Shown piece after piece: positions 12,321 to 23,803 of a DNA stretch of 64,000 nucleotides. This DNA is from Oreohelix idahoensis. Lineage: Eukaryota > Mollusca > Gastropoda > Stylommatophora > Oreohelicidae. Position 1 is the first letter of the stretch. Each line of letters opens with the position of its first letter. Made by a program: the position numbers and the translations under genes. Under the pieces are notes generated by a model. That model made no database searches, was not told where the DNA came from, and saw nothing but the letters and a program-made list of their open reading frames with translations. The stretch is taken from assembly GCA_024509875.1 (NCBI GenBank), contig JAMPIV010000299.1, positions 1,605,001-1,669,000 of the forward strand, read 5' to 3'.

Positions 12321-14937
12321 GAATGCACTAGATTATAAGCAACATTCTGCCCACGCGTCGACGTTGCTACTATGTGACAAGGATTCAATGAGAAATGTTG
12401 TATTTTAACATCGTACATGCAGTAGCATTCTTCTTCTTCTTCCTTCTTCTTCCTCGTTCGCCCTGAAAAGGACGGTGGTTGCGTTGTGTCTGTTTACGCC
12501 GTAGCTGTGATATCTGCACCTTTCGGTCGACACATCCAACTTCAGCACGGCATTTTTTGGGACCGGGTTTGCCTTCCCTCTTCGATCCGTACTCGGTCAG
12601 CCAGACTGCACTGCTGCAGACTGTTTCCTGGACCACCACGTGGAAGTGGAGTACGGTCTTGGTCAGCTCTGGTTCGCTGACCCTGATGCAAGCAGTCAAG
12701 CTATGGGTCGCTGACTGCATTCTCTATTGCTGCATCTTTTGGTCCCCAGTAGCATTCACTTTGCGTATTCTGGTAAATTCGGGGTAAATTCCTGCCTAAC
12801 TAATAAAATATGATTTTTTTTTTCACAAGTCACTCCCATATAAATATTCTCTCTTCCGGAGATATTGATCATGATTACAATCACAACTTCATAGATCTAT
12901 CACTGATAATATCTTTCCAGATTGACAACTTATCGTAACAACTGCCTACAACAAGTCTGTCCAGAGATGATTATATCATTTACCTGTTCCAAATCCAATG
13001 CGCTATCTTTAGTGTGTGTCCATAATCTATCACCGGAATGATATTGTCCGACACCATCAGGCAACATTCTGGCCAGACCGAAAACCTTATCAATGATAAG
13101 ACAACTGCCCATGGCCATCCCAGCGTTGTTTACGTATTAATCCAGGCGCTCTCATTCACTGTCTGGTCGGAAATGTGTTACGCACTCATAAGCAACATTT
13201 CACTCTACAGATCCAGGAGTCAATATAGGTTCAATCGAAAGTCAGTCATTACAAAAATCAGTAAAGATGGGTGATGAAGTCCAGACGTGATAAGAATTGA
13301 AAGAAGAAAGTGTAAACAATGAATCGAAAATGACAACAACTGTCATAGGTGGGAAAAAAGAAAGTGAAGAGTACAGAATGAATGATAGGATGGAACAGAA
13401 AAATGTAACGAATGGGGTTATTTCGAGACAAAAGGGTGAACATTTGTTTTTTCATTATGTGTTTTATTTTGATCAGATTGAAATTTACTATTACTTTTAC
13501 AGAGTGTTTGTCATTTATTATAGTATTTAATGATTATTTAATGATTTTTTAAAGTAAAATGTGTTTATTGGTAGGTGTTTTCATGTGCTGATCTTTTTTA
13601 CTCCTATGTTGTTCTTTCGCTTTCCTCATTACAATTGTGTCATAATGACCTTTTTTTTCGTGTTAATGCTCCTTATGATTTTCTGTTTTTTTTTTAAATT
13701 AGATAAATTCTTTTCTCAAAGTATAATTATATCTGACAAATATGTATTTATTCCTGTTTACATGATTTGTGTTAAAAAAAATTATTGCTGGTCTGTAACG
13801 ATAATGATAACTAATTTTATCACGGTATTGTTATTATTGATTTTGGATATGGTCATTAACATCGTGTGTTTTATTTGTATTACTTGTTTGTTAGAGAAGG
13901 CTATGGACATCCTGCAACCAGTAATTACATGGGTGATGGTGCCACCAAAATAGAAGGATTTATAAGCACCTCACATGCTGCATATCTGAGATAGGGACAT
14001 TCAGTCCCTTGGATATAGCAGAACCCAGCACATAGTTAGTAACCATGGAGACGTATGGTTGTGATTAAGCTGGGATCCGCAAGTCATGTCCCCAAGCTTA
14101 GCTTGCACTGTCAAACCCTTCGGTGCTTCATATCTACTTTTCTTTGTTTGCACTTGTCCTCTTACGAACAAATCTCCCCTTTCGTTTACAATTTATTATT
14201 CACTTTTTTTGTGCGGGGGGGTGGGGGGGGGGGGGGGGTGGGGGGGTGGGGGGAACTTTAAGTGTAAGCTCTTCCTCTTAAGACGTATTATAACGTTTTG
14301 GTTGTCTTCTCTCGTTTGTTTGTTCTTGTCTTAAGTACACAATCAGTATGTTTTCTGTTTTACATTTCTGAACCTCTCTGTCTATATATAACCTTCTGTG
14401 AAAGTCCTACAGCAAGGCAACGAAAGTGTAGGCAAAATTGGCTTGCAAATCTCTGGGATCTATCTCAGTAGTTACCTGCGAGGTTGTAGATTTTATTTTA
14501 TGTACATAAACGATGATTGTTCCTACCCATCTAACTGCAACTTGTTTATTCTTATTATCGTTTTTAGCGTACGATTATTTTTCTGCATTTTAAGCAAATA
14601 TAATTTCTATATTTTTTCATGTTCTGTATTTGTTCTTTGCTTTGCATTAATTGCTATGTACATGTTCATCTACTTCTATGACATACGTCTTATTTCTTTA
14701 TACATTTTCCATATATGAACACTGCGAAACATTGAAGAGTATATATAACATTTGCAAGCGCATATTTGTATTTTTGTTCCCTATTATACATGTTCCAAGT
14801 TGTTGAGGGAAGTGATGGTCATTCCATCTTGACTTCTGACTCACATCTAGCATCCTCTGTTATTATATGTCCAAAATGTAATACATGTGTCATTTGCTGA
14901 AGTATCGGTCACTTGTTGTTAAACTTAGGTACTTAGT
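12321..14937. other. No gene seen; short repeats and a poly-G tract
   Basis: It contains a CTT-rich microsatellite (12428-12452) next to about 320 bp of more GC-balanced unique sequence, possibly the 3' end of an unrecognised element on the minus strand. There is a long AT-rich phenylalanine-coding stretch that I take as compositional (13,450-13,950), and a G-run with a few T interruptions at 14214-14251. A 62-codon minus frame at 12930-13118 looks somewhat protein-like, but I recognise no family. Confidence 0.5.
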
Positions 14938-15430
14938 CGATCCTCTCCTAACGTGAGGTGTAGAAGTTTGGAAGAGAGAGAGCGCCATACTATCCTATCG
15001 GCTGTTTTCCTCCTGTCCTAGTTCCATTCTAGTCCCAAGTCTCTCAGAGATACTGCTTTATTCCATCTCCACATTTGACAAAAATTGACATGAGGGCATA
15101 AATCGACACGATATAGCATCCTACGCCAAATCTTGCAGTCAGCAGTTTCGATCATCATGCAAAGTTTCATTTTAATGTGATATATCCTGTTTTCAACTAG
15201 TAATACAAAAAAACTTCGATCACTTTTTGCTCAAAACAAGCTACAGTGTAGATGGAATAAAGCACTATTAAGGAGCCGTAATGTTGTCCTCCGAGCGGAC
15301 TCTTTGGTCGTCCTGGAGGTCAGGGTCCCTGGCTCTTAGCCTCCCATACATGCCTTGGCAGCCAATCTTCTCCCATTCTGCAGACATGGCCAGACCATCT
15401 TAATTGGGACTATCCTACTTGGTTCTGCAG
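14938..15430 (-). pseudogene. RTE-like LINE C-terminal fragment, split by a MITE
   Basis: A minus-strand copy of the same 3' LINE end seen intact at 23472-23803 (the GRPRVRWEDNI...SL..RG region followed by the short 3' tail). The 3' part is at 14938-15052 and the upstream part at 15266-15430. A 213-bp insertion with terminal inverted repeats separates them. Several substitutions and indels relative to the 23.5 kb copy make this an older remnant. Confidence 0.75.
15053..15265. mobile_element. MITE with about 18-bp terminal inverted repeats
   Basis: The left end TGCTTTATTCCATCT (from 15054) is the reverse complement of the right end AGATGGAATAAAGCA (to 15264), with further partial pairing outwards and inwards. 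The dinucleotide TA lies just outside each end, which suggests a Tc1/mariner-type TA duplication. It has no coding capacity. It interrupts an RTE-like LINE remnant whose homology resumes on both sides. Confidence 0.7.
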
Positions 15431-16556
15431 GGGTTGGGTTTTTAGGCCTTAAACTTATTAATACTACAATTGAAATAGGGGAAGTACATACTACTTGTGC
15501 ATTGTTCAACACGTAATAAAATTTGCTTATAACATTACTTGTTTAACTAAGTAAAACATGGGGGGGGGGGGGAGGCAAATATCCTGTTAAGCAAAGGGAG
15601 ACAAAAATTTAACCTGAAAACAACAGGACAGCATTTGAAGAGATGAAAGAAATAATGAATGATCGCTTTACAAAAACATTTAGTATGGAAAAGATCTAAA
15701 GTGATACGTGACAGATTCTACTTTTTACCAAGAAAAATAAACCAAGTGATAATTTTCAGAAAGACAAGCGATCACAAAATATTGAAATGCTTAGTCAAAG
15801 CAACATTTGTTTAGAATAGAAAGACAAATGCATACAAATTAACGGTTCACATGAAACAAGGGACGTTTCGGGTTTTACCCTTCGTCAGCCACAGTTACAA
15901 ACAGGTGACAAGGACAAGAATTACATATAGGTACTACAAAAACATACGATGAGGAGAAACATACACCAAATGAGCGATACAAGCAGATGGAAAAAGTAAA
16001 CAGCCACAGTGATGAGTGAATAAAGAACAATAATAATGCAAGAAAATCGTAAAACCTGAAAGAAATATCGAAACAAGGAAACAAATAATCAACGAAACGA
16101 AACAAAAAGAATGAAGAAAACTTTGGAACAAGTAAAAGGTCACTTAGCTAGGTCCATAGATGTTTGAAATAGAAGACTGAGGTAGCTTGTCCAAGAAATC
16201 GTCTCTAAAATAGACAGCCATCTTTATGAAAGAAATAGAAGGTGGTTGTTTGAGTCCGTACGACTACGGCAGTAGTAGAATACCCTGTTATTTGCAGTTT
16301 TTTTTAATGCCGTGCTTTTAAAATATATATCAATGTACTTATGCGTAACAGCAATAGACGTGTGTGTGTATGTGTGTGTGTGCGTGTGTTTGTTTTCATT
16401 TACAGGGGAAAATGATACCTAAATAAAACTATTATCCAGTTTTGTTGACAAAATTATTTAGTTGCGTACCAATGTCCAATATTTAAGAAAAAACACCATG
16501 ACTAATTATGTACACCATTTATAGCAGTACAAGAAACTGGAGTTTAAAGTGCATTA
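15431..16556. other. No gene seen
   Basis: It has a G-run at 15560-15571 and a segment at about 15845-15900 with an imperfect hairpin next to CTTCGTCAG. The latter resembles a sequence near 7595-7620 and may be the end of an unidentified retroelement. There is no supportable gene. Confidence 0.45.
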
Positions 16557-16902
16557 ATATGAAACAAATATAAAGGTATGTTATCAGGCACTCGCAGGAA
16601 ATAAAGAAGTGTTTCATATTAATTTACTGTTTACAGGCCTCGGGTTTCCCTCCTTTATGTGTAATAGATTAAAGTGCGACTTAACAACTTCATTGTATTT
16701 TTGTTCCCCGAACACAATTACTTTTTATTCTGGATGCGCTCATAGCTAATCACAACAGGTATCATTGGCATCAATTTTGTTTCGTTTTTATTTTTTCTAA
16801 CACTTTGACTTGTTTTGGCGATGCGAGTCCCTATCAACCTAGACACAGGGTCCATCGGTTAATATAAGGGCGCATGCCCAAATATAAAAGCCTGTGTGGT
16901 TT
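16557..16902 (+). mobile_element. SINE body with internal inversion plus tail module T2
   Basis: This shares its body with the SINE at 58440-58802: TTTACTGTTTACAGG followed by CTCGGGTTTCCCT. The segment just upstream (about 16567-16612, containing the GAGTGCCTGA..ACATACCTTTA core) is present in reverse complement and is bounded by an inverted repeat, AATATGAAACA and TGTTTCATATT. The hairpin tail module follows at 16807-16902, with GGGCGCATGCCCAAATATAAAAG at its end. No tRNA-like head remains. Confidence 0.65.
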
Positions 16903-18094
16903 GGTTATTTCGTTATATTTTATCTCAATTATTCTTCACGTAATTTATATTCAGCCAAGTAAATGTGAACCCAACTGTTAAAGGTGTTTTCAGGACGCTT
17001 ATATTATTTAGTACTGGCTTTTGCATCGGTGTTTGGACTTGAACATGTAACGCGATTAAGGGACGTTCACTTCGAAGTCATGTATATAGATTTACTTTAC
17101 TCTGGACAAACGATGAGCTCCAAATTTTGATGAAAAATGGTGGCATGCATTTTCATATCAGCAAGGAATCAAATACAAAGACTGGTAGGCATAGTTACCG
17201 TCAGTAAAAGTCGTAATGTTCACGAATTAATGTTGCATAACGAACTCGTCGAAAAGTCATTTAATATTGTACTAAATACTTTCCTTTACAATCCGTCCAT
17301 CACAGGCACACATAGAAATATATTCTTCATAGAATCTGTAACTCATGCAGTGGACTTCTACACATACAATCGGAGCTCTCTCACTTGCGTCCGAACACCG
17401 TTAAGTACCCAGGTCAAAAGAGAGCATTTAAAGTCTATCGCACACATGCATACGTAATTTTTACTGAAAATTGACGTCTCTAATACTTACAGTGGAGTGG
17501 TTTCACTAGTGGTGCGCCATGGGGTTACTTCATAGGTTCACAGCAATGCCTTCCCTTAGAGAATGCACCGATGTGTACAAACATAAGCGTAACACCAACT
17601 AAGAGTACCCTGAGTTCCAACGACAAGTTACGAGAAGCAAATGTCCATCCTTCTACTCACCTTTCAGTACCTTATGTATTTTTGGCTTTCCATTAAACAA
17701 CACTGAAAGGTGCCATCATTTTAAGTTCTTTCCATATTGTGTTGACCCTTTAAGTTAGACCTCAGTTAGTTTAAAAATGAGCAAAGGGTAATTGCTCTGT
17801 ATAGTTTTCCCAGATCAATAGCTAGCTTCAATATATTAGTTGACTACCTCATTGTGTGTTGTTGTAAGGATCAACGCCTGTGTCTGACCTCTTTACTTCA
17901 CGTATGCTTTTGTTTACTGTATTCATCAAACCCACACCATTTAGTGCTGTTTAACCTTTCACACTGGACAAGCATACATTTCTAAAACTCAGTAACTTCT
18001 GGGTTGTCCATTTTGTTGTTGCCCATATTTCAAGGTCAGATATTAGGACTTCAATGAAATTTTAGTTTTTGCACATTATTGTTTTAGACGTGAT
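16903..18094. other. No gene seen downstream of the receptor gene
   Basis: AT-rich sequence beyond the predicted 3' end of the receptor gene. The 106-codon open frame at 17137-17457 has no recognisable domain, and I do not call it. Confidence 0.5.
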
Positions 18095-18100
18095 TTTATT
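18095..18100 (-). promoter_or_regulatory. Candidate polyadenylation signal of the receptor gene
   Basis: AATAAA on the minus strand about 320 nt downstream of the receptor stop codon, within ACTTAATAAAATC. It is the nearest canonical hexamer I noted after the stop. Its use is inferred. Confidence 0.45.
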
Positions 18101-18420
18101 AAGTTCTGTATGATTCATAATGCAATGAAAGTCCATTTTATCTGCACTAAATAAATAAATGAATCTGTTAACCATGAATGATTACAACTTTATCCGAAGT
18201 CTTATTACGCAATGATAAGACAACACAGATGTCAGCACTATATTTTGTATTTAGTGTAATATCTGGAAGTTCTGTGAAATTAAAGAAAGTGGCATGAACA
18301 TTTTACACATTCAGCTAGATACAAGATATCTGCACGTCTTAAAACGTACTACAAAACAACTTCTAAAAAGTGCTAAAGTAACTGGTACATATAGATTTAA
18401 GTGTACATCCGGAGATACCC

Positions 18421-19038
18421 CTACTGCAAGCCATCGTTAGAATTGTTGGTATCTATACAGAAGAGCCCTCGTAAAGTTGACCTATATTTGGTACTCATGC
18501 GATAATAAATGAAAATGTTCACTGAAGAATTGATAGACTCGAGAACAGCACAAAAACCTCCTACAGTTGCTAATATATTTTTGTATTTACCATCAATAGA
18601 AATCCCCGGCTCCAAGGACATTGCTATAAATAGCATACAGAATGGGACAAAGCAAACAATGAAAAGTGTAGAAATCATCACAACCATCTTAGCTACTTTC
18701 TGATTGCGCGTGGAAATGCTTTTACTTTGTAAGGTAGTCGTTGATATCTTCCGCCATTCTGTTGCTTTATGTAACTTAAATACCAATGTTACTGTGCAAC
18801 CAGTGATGACTATGAAGGCGACAAGTGGGATCAAAGCGTTGTTTATTGCATACGAAAACTTCTCAACATTTTCTCGATCGTCCATGTACAGTAGGCCAAG
18901 GATAGTTTTATTCTTCTGATGGACAAACTTCCTGCCCAGTCTGTTGACGACGTACAGAGGAGCAACACTAGACATTAGGATGATGAAAACACAAACATTC
19001 GTAATGAACATACGTCGTGGTGTAACTATACTTTTTAC
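18421..19038 (-). CDS. Class A GPCR, exon 3 (TM4-TM7, C-terminus)
   Basis: The last coding exon of a rhodopsin-like receptor, residues 143-347 of the predicted protein. It begins at 19038, directly after the acceptor TTTTTCAG, in phase 0 with VKSIVTPRR, the second intracellular loop. Membrane segments follow: TM4 about 153-173, TM5 about 206-229, TM6 about 258-282 with CFVP in place of CWxP, and TM7 about 296-320 with NIFIY in place of NPxxY. A short tail has a possible palmitoylation Cys336. The second extracellular loop has no cysteine; a glycosylation sequon lies at N185. The pattern matches the large orphan or chemosensory/peptide receptor expansions of protostomes. The ligand cannot be read from the sequence. 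Confidence 0.88.
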   Translation of the reverse strand, partial: VKSIVTPRRMFITNVCVFIILMSSVAPLYVVNRLGRKFVHQKNKTILGLLYMDDRENVEKFSYAINNALIPLVAFIVITGCTVTLVFKLHKATEWRKISTTTLQSKSISTRNQKVAKMVVMISTLFIVCFVPFCMLFIAMSLEPGISIDGKYKNILATVGGFCAVLESINSSVNIFIYYRMSTKYRSTLRGLFCIDTNNSNDGLQ

Positions 19039-22000
19039 CTGAAAAACAGAAAATAAAGAAGATTAAGTAAACTTTATGCAACCTTGACAAGCCGTGACCT
19101 CAAACACTTATGCGATCAAATATCCCCGTTTTCTACTGTCTCGTGTTCTGGAATCAGCTGTGCTTTTAATTACAGCAAAGTCAGGTGATCAGTTTATGTA
19201 CACATTTCTCTCTTTGTCATTCTTCTTAAACATATTACAGAAAACAAATGGTTTACATAATTATAGTATGTTGACATATTTTCTTCTACATAAGACTGGA
19301 CTTCTTTTCTTTTGCAATATGAAAAGTGAAGAGTAGAATAGCCTAGGAAAAAGCAGCATTTCACATAACAAGTCCTTGTCAGTGGAAGTCAGAACGACAA
19401 TTTTTCAGTGTTACATAGAAACAATCCTGACATACTGCAGTGAGTTATGGACTATTAGTAAACAAGTAGGAAATGTACTAAGGGCTACGGAGATGTGGTA
19501 ATACACAAGAATGTTACAAAGACCATAGACAGCTAAAAAAGTAATGAGATTATCGTGAAAAAGGTCATTGCACAAAGGAAGCCTGTTATTCGAATTAAAA
19601 TGAAGAAATTCACTTCTTTCAGGCATCTTATGAAAGAAAAATACTGGAATATATCGTGACAACTTAACAGATTAAAGAAAAAACCAAAAAAAAAAAAAAA
19701 AAGGAGATAGTGAATTGAAAGAGAGACAAAACTGTGCAGTTTGTCATCAAGGCATGGAAAGTCGTATCGGAGACAACATGTGGAGAGACATCATCGCCTG
19801 AACCACTTGAACGATACTTGATGATGATGTTATAATTATTTCACAAGTCATAACGGGGTCGTCGACATACAACGTCACGCAGTGAGTGGGTAGGCGATCA
19901 AAATTGTATGACGATAGGAGGGAAATGTGACGTCACACAAAAAGTAAGGATCGCTTCTTGAATGCATGATGTCAGAACAAAAAGACAGTGTTACGCTCAT
20001 CTTCAAAGTCTACTGTTTTCACAGTAGTAGCAACTCTCTGGTGCACTACCTATTTAAATATTATAATATCTGCCCACATGTAGGACCTTTGTTATAACTC
20101 TTAATTAGTTTAATTTGTTCTTTAATTATTTTTTTCTTCTGTTTTTATATATAATAATAGCAACAACCGTCAAAATTGGCAGGTTTTTAAGTGCAGCCAT
20201 CTTATCTTTTTGATCCATAATAATAAGTCTGCAATACTTTAAAATAAAATTTTGTCTTAAAGAAACAATCAAAAACTTACATTTTAAGGTTATTTTTAAG
20301 AAAATGATGAGTTAAATCCGTTTCCCGAATGAAACTGCACAGAAGATTATCTTGATTGTCTGTTGATTTAATCTGCATCTCCGCACCTTCCTGTCTCCAG
20401 TTGATGTACTGTTTATCAATTGTGTTGTTGGCTTCTTTCCATAATCAAACTGTTCATGCACACCGTCATTTGCGCACTTTTCTATTTTCGGGAGAGTACA
20501 TGTAAAGGAAACAATACAATTATTGTCTAACTTTCAACCACAGTTGCACCCCCTTAGCTGTGGTTGAAAGTTAATGTACTCTCTCGAAAATAGAAAAAGT
20601 GCGCAAATGGCGGTGTGCATGATGTGACCAACCGACGTACTTACGGCGGTAATTATGGTATTGGATAATACAGGCCTATCCATAAAAATTTGTTGATCTA
20701 AAGCTGATGGATTTCGTTCAATGGAGGAGTATCTTACTTTACCGTGGGAAAATGATACCGAAGAAAAATAATTCAGTGATAACGACTTCAGTTTTTAAAC
20801 CTTTGAGTTTTATTTATTTTTTTATTTGCTTTCAAATTTAACATTAATTTATGAAACTGTAACAAAAGTAAGAATTGCGTGTACTGATGTGTTTACTTTA
20901 CATTTAAGTTATTTTTGAATCTATGAAATTAAATTAAGCCAAATGACCGATATTTTTAATAAATGTAGGAACATTTAACCGGCAAAGCCTGATTAAGTAA
21001 ACGTTATTTTACATAAAAGATTGTTATGATGTCTGTAGTTTAATCATTTACATTCTTCTTTTCACTATTAAAAAACACGTACGGAAAAAAACCGGGTGGG
21101 GGGGGGGGGGGAATTTTGTGACGTCACATAAGAGGAGTGGTCTGGGTTTTTGTCACGTAATATGGAAAAAAGGTGGAGGAGAGGTAGGGGGTGTTAAAAA
21201 TGGCAAAAATTGCAAGAAGCCACATGTGGAGGATCTCAAATATCTGCACAAACCCTTGCAAACAGCAATATTTTAAGGGAGATAACTAAAGATAATCAAT
21301 TTGTGTCAACGATTATATCCCTTTGTGATATCAAATGACAAACCAGAAAGATACTTTTATTTGACGTAATTACGTTAACTATATTTCTCAAGGTATGTAA
21401 ACAGTTTTCTTCCGATATTACTTAATGGTTAATTGTTCAGTAGAACGGATTGATTTCTTAACAGTAAGACAAAAAAAGGCTAGACACGTTGATCTAACAA
21501 AAAAAAAAAAAAGTTACTTACAACATGTACTGTTACAGAGAAGATCGCAGGAAATTTGTTTAACGTTTCACTTGAACAAACGCAAGACAGTTTTATTTCC
21601 TATCTATGAAAAATATCGGTAATTGAAATACCTTAGTCGCATTCACCTGGTATTACTCGGTAGCTCAAATGATGGTAACATTGTGATAAGTCGCGTTTGA
21701 GCTAACACGATTTCGGGTTTTGGTAGTTGTATTTCCTTACTTATCTACCGCATATGAACCATTAGTTGCATTACAGACGCGCGTTGTAACAGAAGAGACT
21801 GTTTTATGCATGTAACAACAGGCGATTACGGAGGGGTGGGCATGTAGCAGGCTACTACTATCTTGTAGGAGCTGTAAGCTTAAACAGAAACGCCTTCAAT
21901 ATAGATAAGTCAAGTCAAGAAAATAATTAAACTCAGCTATTGCAGACAGATGATAAGAAGACTCATGATGCAATCACATACAGCAGACAGGTGTCTGGGC

Positions 22001-22702
22001 CGCTGAAAAATTGATATTTTTCGTGACAAATTACGGCAAATTACTTGTAATCTATTAAATGTAATGTGTGGAATATTTTTTTTTCCTTGTAGTGCATTAG
22101 ATAATAATAAAAATTCTAAGTGGTTACTTGCTATTTCTCTCATTTGAAAGTTATTTATCAAACATTTTCAGTTCAAGTGGTTTCAAACGCATTCTCGTGT
22201 TTCCCACTCCGTAGCATTTTAACACGCTTCTGGAAATACTTTGTGTATTTCTTCATTTTATCTCTCAGGCAGAAGTGAGTAGATTTGCTTCAATGTCCTT
22301 ACTACTTATGCTGCCGCAGTCTTTTCTGCTTACATTTACAGCGCTTATAATCATTCACTATATCATCATTCATATTTTTACGTTCCAAATGGAGCATACG
22401 ACCGCATTATAGCTCGCCATTAGTTTTTATTAAGTATAATCTAGAGCCGCGTGTCACGGTGACTGATAATTTATTTTACCACCACGTCATATTTTTTATT
22501 ACTCTTTTAATGTTCTGGTTTCCTCGACTTTTTGTATTTTCTTTTCTTCCGGATTTTTCCTACGTAGCCCATTATTCCCCTCTCAGACCCCACCCCGCGG
22601 CTTTGTTGTCGTTCTGGCCTCATTATAAATTACCCACTGGTCAGTAGCGGCCAGCTTAGGATAATATTATCTAAGCAGCACCTGGCGTTCGTCTGACCAG
22701 AG
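19039..22702. other. Part of receptor intron 2; no gene seen
   Basis: AT-rich intronic sequence. It contains a poly-A run (19686-19702), a LINE-tail-like stretch ending in TGATGATGATG near 19812, the foldback element listed separately, and a G-run at 21098-21111. Confidence 0.55.
20454..20622. mobile_element. Foldback (palindromic) MITE-like element
   Basis: The left arm from TCATGCACACCG to CAACCACAG (20454-20543) pairs with the right arm CTGTGGTTG to CGGTGTGCATGA (20557-20622) with few mismatches. The left arm carries about 25 extra bases (AAAGGAAACAATAC region) that have no partner. The loop is about 13 nt. TGT flanks both ends and could be a 3-bp target duplication. It has no coding capacity. 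Confidence 0.75.
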
Positions 22703-23471
22703 GAATGTCTCTTGCGAGTAACGGGTTTGATCTCCAGCGAGAAAGAGTTCTTTGAAGGAACCCGCTAGCCTAATACAGTTTGTAGCGAGATCAAAAGGGG
22801 AGATAACACTCGCGTTCGTTCTTTGTGGTTGTGGCCCGTGGACGCCGCAGTGAGTGCTAATAATATTACGTCTATCTATGAAACTTTTCGCTGCAGTCTT
22901 CTGATGTGTCCCTTTAGAATAACATTTGTCTTACATATGATTACGTTATACACCGTGCATCTGTGGGAAACAGGCTATGCCAGTCCAGGGGTAGCGTCAC
23001 TTTTAGACTATAAATCTAGAGGGTTTTAATCAGTCAAACACACTCGTAAAATGTTCCTGCCCGTGATGACCAACTGAGACTAAGGCAGACATTAACACAG
23101 AACTAAATTTATGTTGCCTATGTTCTTGTCATTCTCGGGGTAAGTAGAGATATCCTTATAATATATATATACCTGATAGCAGTGTGACTTGAATTTATTT
23201 AGAGGATTTCTCCCGGTAATTAATTCAGTGATAATGTAGCGCCGCCTACCGCCTTAGTTAACAGGAGAGCTTAAGCCAGGTGTCAGTGTTATTGTTTACG
23301 ATGGGTTAATGGTAAACTTACGATAACAGATACTTACTAGGCGTAGAATCAGAGTAATCCGTTCAGTGCTTACCATGGGTTAAGAGTCGGCTAAAATAAC
23401 GGTCACTACTGTAAGGAACTGTCAGCGGTGTAGGTTATTCACTTAAAACTGAAAAGGCATGTGCAGGCACC
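22703..23471 (+). repeat. 768-bp direct repeat, left copy (target-site duplication)
   Basis: Nearly identical to 35384-36151: I count three substitutions and one 1-nt indel by eye. It starts GAATGTCTCTTGCGAG and ends GTGCAGGCACC. The two copies flank the RTE-like LINE exactly. The LINE 3' tail begins at the next base here, and its truncated 5' end abuts the other copy. The simplest reading is a very long target-site duplication. The 68-codon open frame in both copies is not a gene I can support. Confidence 0.85.
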
Positions 23472-23803
23472 TTACTTACTTAGTCGTTCCCCTTCTACCG
23501 TGAGGTGTAGAGGTTTGGAAGAGAGAGCGCCAGACCATTCTATCAGCTGTCTTCTTCCTGGCCTGGTTCCATTCTAGTCCTCGGTCCTTCAAAGATTGTC
23601 TAATGTTGTCCTCCCAGCGGACTCTGGGTCGTCCTGGAGGTCTGGATCCCTGGCTCTTTGTTTCCCATGCTTTTCGTGGTAGCCGATCTTCTCCCATTCT
23701 GCAGACATGGCCAAACCATCTTAGTTGGGACAGTTCTATTTGGGTCTGCATCGGATGGGATTTTAGGCCTTGACGGATCGTCTGGTTGCGGACCATGTCT
23801 CTT
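23472..23803 (-). mobile_element. RTE-like LINE, 3' part (C-terminus and tail)
   Basis: The downstream end of the LINE whose main body is at 33098-35383. The minus strand encodes DMVRNQTIRQ, LRWFGHVCRMGEDRLPRK, GRPRVRWEDNI, an RGLEWNQA region and WRSLFQ. The TAA stop at 23476-23478 lies within the terminal TAAGTAAGTAAG repeat, so there is almost no 3' UTR, as is usual for RTE elements. The reading frame continues directly into the 33.1 kb part once the LTR element and one copy of its CTCTT duplication are ignored. Confidence 0.9.
23799..23803 (+). repeat. Target-site duplication CTCTT, left
   Basis: The five bases immediately before the 5' LTR are CTCTT and are repeated immediately after the 3' LTR at 33098-33102. 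This is the expected footprint of retroviral-type integrase. Confidence 0.92.

Noticed and set aside
12345..12365. CCCACGCGTCGACG, overlapping MluI and SalI sites, resembles a cloning adaptor
   Set aside because: Only about 11 nt match a common adaptor and the flanks are ordinary genomic sequence; chance is likely.
12930..13118. 62-codon minus frame (KVFGLARMLPDGVG region) that looks protein-like
   Set aside because: I recognise no family and see no clear splice sites or neighbours in frame.
13561..13953. 130-codon hydrophobic frame resembling a membrane protein
   Set aside because: Phenylalanine- and isoleucine-rich because the DNA is T-rich; no conserved motif.
7560..15900. Two segments (about 7590-7625 and 15845-15900) with a hairpin next to CTTCGTCAG
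   Set aside because: They may be ends of one retroelement family such as Penelope-like, but the similarity is too short to support a call by eye.
17137..17457. 106-codon plus frame
   Set aside because: No recognisable domain, and it lies outside any exon context.
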